From NCBI RefSeq assembly GCF_003048905.1, contig NZ_PIRO01000001.1, positions 310,001 to 374,000 on the forward strand: a stretch of DNA of 64,000 nt. Direction: 5' to 3'. How positions within the stretch are numbered: position 1 is the first letter of the stretch; each line of letters starts with the position of its first letter. Shown here in pieces: positions 56,993-64,000 of the stretch. The DNA comes from Campylobacter concisus. Lineage in GTDB: Bacteria > Campylobacterota > Campylobacteria > Campylobacterales > Campylobacteraceae. The position numbers were made by a program, and so were the translations under genes. The notes under the pieces are model-generated. The model was not told the origin of the DNA. It was given only the letters and a program-made list of their open reading frames with translations, and searched no databases.

Positions 56993-58204
56993 TTAAAATA
57001 GTTGAGTGAAAGAAAAACCGTTTTTAGTAAGCACTTCTTTGATCTTTTCTTGATGCTCAAGACCCTTTGTCTCAAGCGTGATAGTAATACTTGCATCACC
57101 ATAATCAAGCCTTGTTGAGAAGCGGTCGTAGTCGATTTTGACGATGTTTGCATTTGCTGATTTTAAGCTATCAGTTAGGCTCATAAGCGCTCCTGGCTTA
57201 TCCACAAGCGTTATTTGCAAAGTCATCTTGCGGTGAGACTTGATAAGACCCTTTTCAATGATGATAGAAAGTACCTGTACGTCGATATTTCCACCACTTA
57301 GCACCACGCCTATCTTTGCACCTTTTTTAAATTTGATCTTATCATGCATGAGTGCTGCCACACCAGCTGCGCCAGCTCCTTCCACAACGATCTTTTGCGT
57401 CTCTAGTAAAAACAAAATCGCAGTTGCGATCTCCTCGTCATCAACTTGCACAAACTCATCAACACACTCAATAATATTTGCTAACGTGATCTCGCTCGCA
57501 TCACGCACAGCGATGCCATCAGCTATGGTGCGGACTGATTTTGAGTTTATGCTCTTTTTAGCGCCGTAGCTATTAAACATCGCTGGAGCACCTTTTGCAC
57601 CGACACAGATTACTTTTGTCTTTGGATTGACCTGCTTTATACAACTAGCCACACCACTAGCTAGCCCACCGCCGCCAACTGGGACGATGACTATATCAAG
57701 ATCGCTTATCTCATCAAGCATCTCAAGCCCAACAGTGCCCTGCCCCGCCATGACGTACTCGTCGTTAAATGGATGAACAAAGGTCATACCCTTATCTTTG
57801 GCATAATTAACTGCAAAAGCGTACGCCTCGTCAAAATTATCACCTTTTAAAATAACCTCTGCACCAAGGTCTTTCGTACCAGCAACCTTTAGAAGCGGGG
57901 TTGATTCTGGCATGATGATACAAGCGTGTACGCCAAATTCTTTTGCGCTTATAGCTACACCTTGAGCGTGATTGCCAGCACTTGCAGCCACGACACCACG
58001 CTTTCTCTCCTCATCACTTAGGCTAGCTATTTTATTGTATGCGCCTCTTATCTTATATGCGCCGGTTCGCTGTAAATTTTCCTCTTTTAGATAGATACTT
58101 GCTCCCAAATTTTTGCTAAGTTTTGCACTCAGAGCAAATGGAGTTTTATTTACAAAATGACCGATCGTAATCTTTGCTTGGATAATTTTATTTAGTGAAA
58201 CCAT
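56993..58204 (-). CDS. ilvA: threonine ammonia-lyase (threonine dehydratase)
   Basis: IlvA deaminates threonine to 2-oxobutanoate, the entry to isoleucine synthesis. The 403-residue PLP enzyme has the Schiff-base lysine Lys51 in GAYKIRGAYNK, the AGNHAQGVA substrate loop, the phosphate-binding VPVGGGGLASG and EGAGAAGVAAL, and a single C-terminal ACT domain (TLVDKPGALMSLTDSLKSAN). The length fits the short form with one ACT domain, which may be of the catabolic type or less isoleucine-sensitive. It is 21 bases after trmA in the same direction. Confidence 0.93.
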   Translation of the reverse strand: MVSLNKIIQAKITIGHFVNKTPFALSAKLSKNLGASIYLKEENLQRTGAYKIRGAYNKIASLSDEERKRGVVAASAGNHAQGVAISAKEFGVHACIIMPESTPLLKVAGTKDLGAEVILKGDNFDEAYAFAVNYAKDKGMTFVHPFNDEYVMAGQGTVGLEMLDEISDLDIVIVPVGGGGLASGVASCIKQVNPKTKVICVGAKGAPAMFNSYGAKKSINSKSVRTIADGIAVRDASEITLANIIECVDEFVQVDDEEIATAILFLLETQKIVVEGAGAAGVAALMHDKIKFKKGAKIGVVLSGGNIDVQVLSIIIEKGLIKSHRKMTLQITLVDKPGALMSLTDSLKSANANIVKIDYDRFSTRLDYGDASITITLETKGLEHQEKIKEVLTKNGFSFTQLF

Positions 58205-58225
58205 TTTTATTTTTCCTTTTTTAAA

Positions 58226-59329
58226 TTATTCTTTTGCCCTTAGTAGCACGCCACACTCGATGTGATGAGTGTTTGCAAACTGATCAAAAATGGCAAATTT
58301 TATCACTTCATGGCTTTTACAAAGCTCTTTTAAATTTTCTTTTAGAGTCTCTGGATTGCACGATATATAGATGATATTTTTAAAATTTTTGATGAAATTT
58401 ACAACACTTTCGCTTAGTCCTGCACGGGGTGGATCGACAAGAACATGAGAGAAGTTAAAATCGCTTAAATTTATATTCTTGAGCCTATTAAATTCCCTAA
58501 CGCCAGCAAATGCGCTCATAAGCTCGTCAGCGTCCATACGTAAAAATTTAATATTTTTAGCTTTGTTTAGCTCGCAGTTTTTAAGGGCATTTGCGATCGA
58601 GCTTTTTGAAATTTCAGTGGCAAGCACATTGTTAAATTTAAATGAAAGCGGGATAGTAAAATTTCCATGTCCGCAGTAGAGTTCAAGGAGGTCAGCGCCA
58701 GCCCCTACACACTCTTTCGCCCAAGCTATCATCTTTTCATTTACGGCTCTGTTTGGCTGGATAAAGGCATTCTCACTTAGGCTAAATTTATAAATTTGCC
58801 CTCCAACATTCAGCTCGTCGATCAAATCTAGCTCACCGCTTAGTAGCTTTTGCCCACGAGATCTAGCAAGTATGGTGATATCAAGCTTGCCGGCTAGAAT
58901 TTTCATCGCCGCTTCAAACTCACTATCAAGCTTTTTGTGATAAAGAAGGGTGACTAAAACACCGCTTTTACAAGAGATAAATTCTACTCCAAAAAGCTTT
59001 GTACGCAGCATATCACTCTCTTGTAAACTTTTAAGTAAACTTGGCATAAGAGTAGAAATTTGCTCGCAAACCTTAGGGCACTCATCTATAAAAATTCTCT
59101 TGCCCTTCTCACTTGCATGCATAGTATAACTAAGCTCGCTACCATCGTGCCAGATGCCAAACTCAGCTCTCGTACGGTAGTGTTTTGGACTGGAGCTAAA
59201 CACATCAAATTTGCCATCATAAAACTCTGAAAAATCTTGTTTTACAAGATCAGTTTTAAATAGAATTTGCTCATCATAAGGGGCAAAAAGAGTGCAAGAG
59301 CCGCACTCTTTTAGATAATTGCAGTCCAA
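58226..59329 (-). CDS. trmA: tRNA (uracil-5-)-methyltransferase TrmA
   Basis: TrmA methylates U54 in the T loop of tRNAs using S-adenosylmethionine. The 367 residues carry LFAPYDEQ near the N-terminus, LELYCGHGNFTIPL (SAM motif I), LVDPPRAGLSE and the catalytic cysteine in YISCNPETLKENL. The N-terminal CNYLKECGSCTL has three closely spaced cysteines that are not part of E. coli TrmA as I recall it. It starts two bases after the nhaC-like gene ends. Confidence 0.92.
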   Translation of the reverse strand: MDCNYLKECGSCTLFAPYDEQILFKTDLVKQDFSEFYDGKFDVFSSSPKHYRTRAEFGIWHDGSELSYTMHASEKGKRIFIDECPKVCEQISTLMPSLLKSLQESDMLRTKLFGVEFISCKSGVLVTLLYHKKLDSEFEAAMKILAGKLDITILARSRGQKLLSGELDLIDELNVGGQIYKFSLSENAFIQPNRAVNEKMIAWAKECVGAGADLLELYCGHGNFTIPLSFKFNNVLATEISKSSIANALKNCELNKAKNIKFLRMDADELMSAFAGVREFNRLKNINLSDFNFSHVLVDPPRAGLSESVVNFIKNFKNIIYISCNPETLKENLKELCKSHEVIKFAIFDQFANTHHIECGVLLRAKE

Positions 59330-59331
59330 AT

Positions 59332-61026
59332 TTACGCTTCCACCTTTTTACCAACAAATCTAACTAACGCCCAAATCGCTAAAAAGCCGCATGGAAGTGC
59401 TAGCCAAACACTAAGACCAAATGCAACTGGCAAGTAACCAACTAGCACGCTTACCGCACAAACGCTTAGAGCATATACCATTTGTGTTGAGACATGGTCG
59501 ATGTGGTTACATCCCGCACCCATCGATGAAAGGATCGTAGTATCCGAGATCGGCGAGCAGTGATCACCAAAGATCGCGCCTGTGAGCACACCTGAGATAT
59601 TTACGATCATGTATGCATGCATAGCATCTCCGTCTAGACCATAATTTTTACCAACAGCATAAGCTAATGGAATAGCTAAAGGCATCAAAATACCCATCGT
59701 GCCGTAACTTGTTCCAGTCGAGAAGCTTATAAATGAACCAAGGATAAAAACAGCCACTGGAAGGATAAATTTAGGTGTTGAAGAGCTTAGTAGATCAACC
59801 AAATATCTTGATGTGCCAAGCTCTTTTATAACAGCACTAAGACTCCACGCAAGAAGCAAAATCACAACTGTAATTATCATAGTTTTCCAACCTTTTACCC
59901 ATGTGCTAATAGCCTCTTTTACGTCAAAAATTTTACGCCAAACACCCATTGTGATAGCTACGATACTAGCAAGTAACGCTGCTTGAAATAGCGATGTAGC
60001 TGAGTCTGCCTCGCCAAAAGTATCTTTAAATGTTGAAAATGCAAGCGGATTGGCAAGTGCATTTTTAAGAGTATCGCCCTCAAGTGCAGCAAGACCACTA
60101 AAGTAAAAACTAGTAAATGCGCCAATGACCAGCACAAGAAGTGGCACAACAGCATTTGCAGCACTTAATTTTACGCCCTCTTTTGGCTCAAGAGTTTTGT
60201 CTTCAAGGTCTTGGATCTGAGTTTTACCTGAGTGAAGTTCACCCTTTCTGGCACGTCTTTCAGCTAATAGCATTGGGCCGTATTCGCGTTGCATCAAGGC
60301 AGTACAAACTATGAAAAATAGTATAAAAAGGTTGTAAAATCTATATGGAATTGTCTCGATAAATATAGAATAAGCATTAATGCCAGTCTCTCCAACTAGC
60401 TCATAGCCCTTTTCGATGAGTGAAACCTCAAGGCCAACCCATGTCGAGATGATAGCAATACCAGCGATCGGTGCTGCGGTAGCATCTATGATAAAAGCTA
60501 GTTTTTCGCGGCTTATTTTAAATTTATCACTTATTGGTCTCATTATAGGGCCAACGATTAGGGCATTTGCATAGTCATCGAAAAATACAAAAATTCCCAT
60601 GAGCCATGTTGAAATTTGAGCTGAAATGCCGCTTTTTGCCTTTTTGCTAAGCCAAAGAGCAACTGCCTTTGTACCGCCCATCTTTGTGATGAGTGCGACC
60701 ACACCACCGATACAAAGCACTTGAAGCAAAATTCCTGAATCGGTCTTATCCGCCATTGATTCAACGACCCTTGAAACGATGCCCGTAAAGCCTTTTACGA
60801 TACCCATAAAGATGTTTTCATTGATGATGTTTATGAGAAACGTTCCGCTAAAAACACCTATAAACAGCGACAATATAACGTCTTTTGTGATAAAAGCAAG
60901 CGCTATTGCCACAACAGGCGGTATAAGCGTAAATACGCCATAAATTTCAGCGTTTCTCTTTGCCACTTCTGGATCGACACCAAAAAGCGCAACGCTAAAA
61001 AAAAGTAATAATAAAATTTGTCTCAC
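59332..61026 (-). CDS. NhaC-type Na+/H+ antiporter family protein
   Basis: This 564-residue membrane protein belongs to the Na+/H+ antiporter (PF03553-type) family. It begins with a cleavable-looking hydrophobic segment (RQILLLLFFSVALFG) and has about a dozen transmembrane helices, with conserved-looking stretches DDYANALIVGPIMRPISDKF, PIAGIAIISTWVGLE, FSTGTSYGTMGILMPLAIPL and FGDHCSPISDTTILSSMGAG. The ion or substrate cannot be fixed: some members carry amino acids or malate/lactate with Na+. The start is GTG, preceded by AAGGAG at good spacing. It lies between the SDR gene and trmA in the same operon. Confidence 0.9.
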   Translation of the reverse strand: MRQILLLLFFSVALFGVDPEVAKRNAEIYGVFTLIPPVVAIALAFITKDVILSLFIGVFSGTFLINIINENIFMGIVKGFTGIVSRVVESMADKTDSGILLQVLCIGGVVALITKMGGTKAVALWLSKKAKSGISAQISTWLMGIFVFFDDYANALIVGPIMRPISDKFKISREKLAFIIDATAAPIAGIAIISTWVGLEVSLIEKGYELVGETGINAYSIFIETIPYRFYNLFILFFIVCTALMQREYGPMLLAERRARKGELHSGKTQIQDLEDKTLEPKEGVKLSAANAVVPLLVLVIGAFTSFYFSGLAALEGDTLKNALANPLAFSTFKDTFGEADSATSLFQAALLASIVAITMGVWRKIFDVKEAISTWVKGWKTMIITVVILLLAWSLSAVIKELGTSRYLVDLLSSSTPKFILPVAVFILGSFISFSTGTSYGTMGILMPLAIPLAYAVGKNYGLDGDAMHAYMIVNISGVLTGAIFGDHCSPISDTTILSSMGAGCNHIDHVSTQMVYALSVCAVSVLVGYLPVAFGLSVWLALPCGFLAIWALVRFVGKKVEA

Positions 61027-61035
61027 AAGAACTCC

Positions 61036-61782
61036 TTAAAATTTTTCTATCGCAAGTCCAGCCCAAGTCTGCGTATTTGCCATGACTTCGACCCTGTTTA
61101 TGTTGACACTTCCGGGCATATTTAGACAATTTACCAAAATCGTCGCGATATCCTCAGACGTGATGAAATTTGTATTTTCATAAAGACTATCCGCCTTTGC
61201 CTTATCTCCCCTAAATCTAACCTCGCTAAATTCAGTCTTGCAAAGTCCTGGCTCGATGTTTGTCACTCTGATATTTGTGCCGACTAGATCGTTTCTTAAA
61301 TTTAAACTAAACTGCTTTACAAAGGCCTTTGTAGCGCCGTAAACGTTGCTTCCAGGATATGGCCATGAGCCAGCTGTCGAGCCAATATTAAAGATATAGC
61401 CCTTTTCTTGCTTATAAAGTAGTGGCAAAACCGCCTTTGTCGAGTAGATAAGACCCTTGACGTTTGTGTCTATCATCGTCTCAAAGTCCTCTACCTTCGC
61501 ATCTATCGTCTTTTCAAGCCCAAGCGCCATGCCAGCGTTATTTACAAGCACTTCGATATCCTTAAATTTATCAGGCAGGCTCTCGACTGCTTTAAAAACA
61601 GCCTCTTTGTCGCGTATGTCAGCTACGATAATATGCGTATCGCCAAGCTCGCTTGCAAGCTTCTTTAGCCTATCTTCGCGCCTCGCAAGAGCGACTATCT
61701 TGTAGCCCTCTTTTGAGAGTCTTCTGGCGATCGCCTCGCCAAATCCAGATGTTGCACCGGTTACAAAAGCTGTCTTTTTCAT
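61036..61782 (-). CDS. short-chain dehydrogenase/reductase (YdfG-like)
   Basis: This 248-residue SDR enzyme has the nucleotide-binding motif TGATSGFGEA (8-17), the NNAG motif (81-84) and the catalytic Ser135, Tyr148 and Lys152 (YGATK). Overall it resembles YdfG, an NADP-dependent 3-hydroxy acid dehydrogenase acting on serine, allo-threonine or malonic semialdehyde; IEPGLCKTEFSEVRFRGD matches that subgroup. It lies nine bases after the ankyrin gene and ten before the antiporter gene. Confidence 0.88.
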   Translation of the reverse strand: MKKTAFVTGATSGFGEAIARRLSKEGYKIVALARREDRLKKLASELGDTHIIVADIRDKEAVFKAVESLPDKFKDIEVLVNNAGMALGLEKTIDAKVEDFETMIDTNVKGLIYSTKAVLPLLYKQEKGYIFNIGSTAGSWPYPGSNVYGATKAFVKQFSLNLRNDLVGTNIRVTNIEPGLCKTEFSEVRFRGDKAKADSLYENTNFITSEDIATILVNCLNMPGSVNINRVEVMANTQTWAGLAIEKF

Positions 61783-61790
61783 GATTTTTC

Positions 61791-63005
61791 CTAATTGAAA
61801 TTTGGCTTTAAACCCAAATTTTCTAAAAATTTGATCGTTTTTTCATTTTGTTCTTTCATGGCATAGTCAAGCGCGTTAAATCCAGCGTCATCAGTGGCAT
61901 TAATATCAGCGCCATTATCCATCAAAAGCTTTAAAATTTCTGGCGTTGCGTGAGCTGCTGCATGCATAAAAACGCTTCTGTTTGTATGCTCTAGACCGCA
62001 TGTATCTTCAACTTGCGTCATACCCAAATTTATCATATTCATCTTGGTATTTTCATCTATGTAGCTCTCGTTGGCATTGGCACCATTTTTTAGCAAAAGC
62101 TCGCAAAGTGGTTTATCACTAAACTGCACAGCATAAAAAAGTACACTTTTTCCAAAAAAATTTTTGTGATTTACATCGGCTTTATTTGCAAGTAAAATTT
62201 TTACATTTTCTATATTTTTTAAAGCAAAAAATAGCGGCGTCTCATCGCCCAAATTCACATCAGCCCCACGCCTTATGATATCTTTTATCATATCGCTACT
62301 TTTTTCGTTTAAAAGTGCGATATTAAGTAAATTTGTAAGCTCAGCGGTACTGAAATTTTTCGAGTAGAGCAAATTTGCTAGCTCATCGGAATTTATCCTT
62401 TGAGCCATCATATTTTGCTCAGGTGTTAAAATTTTAGCTTTATTTACACTTTTACCGACACCAAAAGTCAAAAACTCATTTACCACGCTAGTTGCGTAGT
62501 AAGCGGCACTTGCCGTATCAAGTCCAAGGCTTTCATAAAATTTTACAAGCGGAGTTTGAGCGTTTTTGTAAGCTTCGATAAATTTTTTATATTTTAAAAA
62601 ATTAAATAAGCTCTCGTTTGCCCAGTATCTAAGATACTCCATTCTAGCGTCTTTTTCACCCTCAGCAACCTCTGGCCTTGCAAGCTCTTTTTGATAAAGC
62701 TCAGGAGCAAATGATGCTTTTAGCAAAAGCCATCTAAGCTTGTTTAAATTTTCTTTATAAACTCTATTACCAACGCAGCTTTGAGACTCACTTCTCACAG
62801 CCACACTCGCGTCAAAAAGCTCTTTTACCTCTTTTAAATTTAAAAGCGAACCATCACAGTAAAATAGCCACTCATTCGCGTAAGCAAGATCGTTTGGAGT
62901 AGTTTTAAAGCTCTCTTTTTTGGCAAGATCACTGCACTCTAAAGCGTGTAAATTTATCAAAAAACAAACGCTAAAAAAGAGAAAAAAAACTACTTTTTTC
63001 ATCAA
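61791..63005 (-). CDS. secreted ankyrin-repeat protein
   Basis: This 404-residue precursor has a signal peptide (VVFFLFFSVCFLINLHA) and is probably periplasmic. The first 240 residues are helical and unassigned, with several cysteines (LECSDLAKKES, WLFYCDGSLL, SQSCVGNRVY). The C-terminal 160 residues carry ankyrin repeats, for example TPLFFALKNIENVKILLANK, VLFYAVQFSDKPLCELLLKN and LKLLMDNGADINATDDAGFN. Ankyrin repeats bind proteins; the partner is unknown. It lies 33 bases downstream of acnB. The order acnB-ankyrin-SDR-antiporter is shared with C. jejuni as I recall it. Confidence 0.85.
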   Translation of the reverse strand: MMKKVVFFLFFSVCFLINLHALECSDLAKKESFKTTPNDLAYANEWLFYCDGSLLNLKEVKELFDASVAVRSESQSCVGNRVYKENLNKLRWLLLKASFAPELYQKELARPEVAEGEKDARMEYLRYWANESLFNFLKYKKFIEAYKNAQTPLVKFYESLGLDTASAAYYATSVVNEFLTFGVGKSVNKAKILTPEQNMMAQRINSDELANLLYSKNFSTAELTNLLNIALLNEKSSDMIKDIIRRGADVNLGDETPLFFALKNIENVKILLANKADVNHKNFFGKSVLFYAVQFSDKPLCELLLKNGANANESYIDENTKMNMINLGMTQVEDTCGLEHTNRSVFMHAAAHATPEILKLLMDNGADINATDDAGFNALDYAMKEQNEKTIKFLENLGLKPNFN

Positions 63006-63038
63006 AGCTCCTTAAAATTTCGCGATATTGTAACAAAT

Positions 63039-64000
63039 TTATATACTAAACTCGCTTATTTCATTAAAATTTAGATATTTATAAATTTCATTTTTATTTA
63101 AGTTAAGACTATCTTTTACTATCTTTTTATATTCATCTACACTTGGCAAGTGCCCAAGTAGCGCACAAACAGCGGCTAGCTCAGCACTTCCCAGATAGAC
63201 CTTTGCGCCCATACCCATTCTGTTATCAAAATTTCTAGTCGAGGTAGAAAAGACAACGGCATTGTCGTTTACTCTTGCTTGATTACCCATACAAAGCGAG
63301 CAGCCTGGTACCTCTGTCCTTGCATTTAATCTTTTAAAAATTTCATAAATACCTTCATCTTCAAGTGTGCTTTTATCCATCTTTGTCGGCGGTGCGATCC
63401 AAAGCCTAGTTGTAAGCTTGCTCTCATGCTCCAAAATTCTAGCGAGCGCCCTATAATGGCCGATATTTGTCATACAGCTTCCCACAAAAACTTCATCGAT
63501 TTTATGTACTCTTTTGTTATCAGTTAAAATTTCACTTAGTGTTGCCACATCGTCTGGGTCATTTGGACAAGCCAAAATCGGCTCATCTATCAGAGCTAGG
63601 TCGATTTCTAAAATTTCAGCGTAGCTTGCATCCTTGTCGGCCCTTAAAAGCGTTGGATTTTCTAGCCATTTTTGCATTTTTTCTTTTCGTCTAGCAAGCG
63701 TTTCACGGCTCTCATAACCAGCTTTTATCATCGCATCAATTAGCGCAACATTTGAGCGAACATACTCCACAACGCTATCAACGCTTAAATTTACCACGCA
63801 AGCAGCTGCCGAGCGTTCAGCCGAAGCGTCACTTAGTTCAAACGCCTGCTCTACTTTTAGATTCTCAAGCCCTTCTATTTCTAAAATTTTGCCCGCAAAA
63901 ACATTCTTTTTATCTTTCTTTTCAACGCTTAAAAGCCCTTTTTTAATCGCAAAATAAGGTATCGCATTTACAAGATCCCTAAGCGTCACGCCCTCTTTTA
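63039..64000 (-). CDS. acnB: aconitate hydratase B (3' part only)
   Basis: AcnB interconverts citrate and isocitrate in the TCA cycle with a 4Fe-4S cluster. Only the C-terminal 319 or so codons lie in the window; the gene runs past the right edge. Cluster ligands are visible as the cysteines in [14 protein letters not shown] and [13 protein letters not shown], and the substrate-side [12 protein letters not shown] follows. These motifs identify the AcnB type. The first Met within the window is internal and is not the start. Confidence 0.95.
   Translation of the reverse strand, partial: KEGVTLRDLVNAIPYFAIKKGLLSVEKKDKKNVFAGKILEIEGLENLKVEQAFELSDASAERSAAACVVNLSVDSVVEYVRSNVALIDAMIKAGYESRETLARRKEKMQKWLENPTLLRADKDASYAEILEIDLALIDEPILACPNDPDDVATLSEILTDNKRVHKIDEVFVGSCMTNIGHYRALARILEHESKLTTRLWIAPPTKMDKSTLEDEGIYEIFKRLNARTEVPGCSLCMGNQARVNDNAVVFSTSTRNFDNRMGMGAKVYLGSAELAAVCALLGHLPSVDEYKKIVKDSLNLNKNEIYKYLNFNEISEFSI

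Overview
The window is a low-GC epsilonproteobacterial chromosome segment. The best fit is Campylobacter of the C. concisus/curvus/showae type. The evidence is a napAGHBFLD nitrate reductase operon without napC, the hemB-argF-DUF2603-hemN operon divergent from ribA-rsmG, the acnB-ankyrin-SDR-nhaC-trmA-ilvA run, and a BisA/TorA-type N-/S-oxide reductase paired with a monohaem cytochrome. The species name is an inference from gene content and remembered synteny; no search was run.

Positions 1-15 kb hold the translation and transcription core, all on the minus strand. In transcription order it runs tRNA-Thr(TGT), Tyr, Gly, Thr(GGT), tuf, rpmG, tRNA-Trp, secE, nusG, rplK, rplA, rplJ, rplL, rpoB, rpoC, then a DoxX-family gene, rpsL and rpsG (cut by the window edge). 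A near-consensus sigma-70 promoter precedes the first tRNA, a structured leader precedes rplJ, a hairpin with a T run separates rplL from rpoB, and a terminator follows rpoC.

Positions 15.7-24.8 kb hold a seven-gene, tightly packed minus-strand operon that looks like a Lap system. It encodes a TolC-like outer membrane protein with a SPOR-like N-terminus, a LapG-type periplasmic cysteine protease, a LapD-type degenerate GGDEF/EAL receptor, a type I secretion ABC exporter with a degenerate C39 domain, an HlyD adaptor, a protein I cannot assign, and a LuxR-type regulator with an atypical receiver. No large adhesin substrate is encoded next to it. This is the most interesting region of the window.

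Positions 24.9-36.1 kb hold housekeeping genes: haem (hemN, hemB), arginine (argF), riboflavin (ribA), rRNA methylation (rsmG), membrane protein quality control (htpX), D-alanine (alr), a cell-shape L,D-carboxypeptidase (Pgp2/Csd6-like), two tandem secreted paralogues of unknown function, and a copper-delivery trio (PCuAC, FixH-like, Sco).

Positions 36.4-53.5 kb hold anaerobic respiration and sensing, all on the minus strand: the nap operon, two dCache chemoreceptors that share a 263-bp identical block, the N-/S-oxide reductase with its cytochrome, a half-size EamA transporter, a Dyp-type peroxidase and a DUF4230 protein.

Positions 53.7-64 kb hold a subtilisin-type autotransporter, the only plus-strand gene in the last 27 kb, followed by a convergent minus-strand run of ilvA, trmA, nhaC, an SDR dehydrogenase, an ankyrin protein and the 3' part of acnB. 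I saw no insertion sequence, prophage or CRISPR array.
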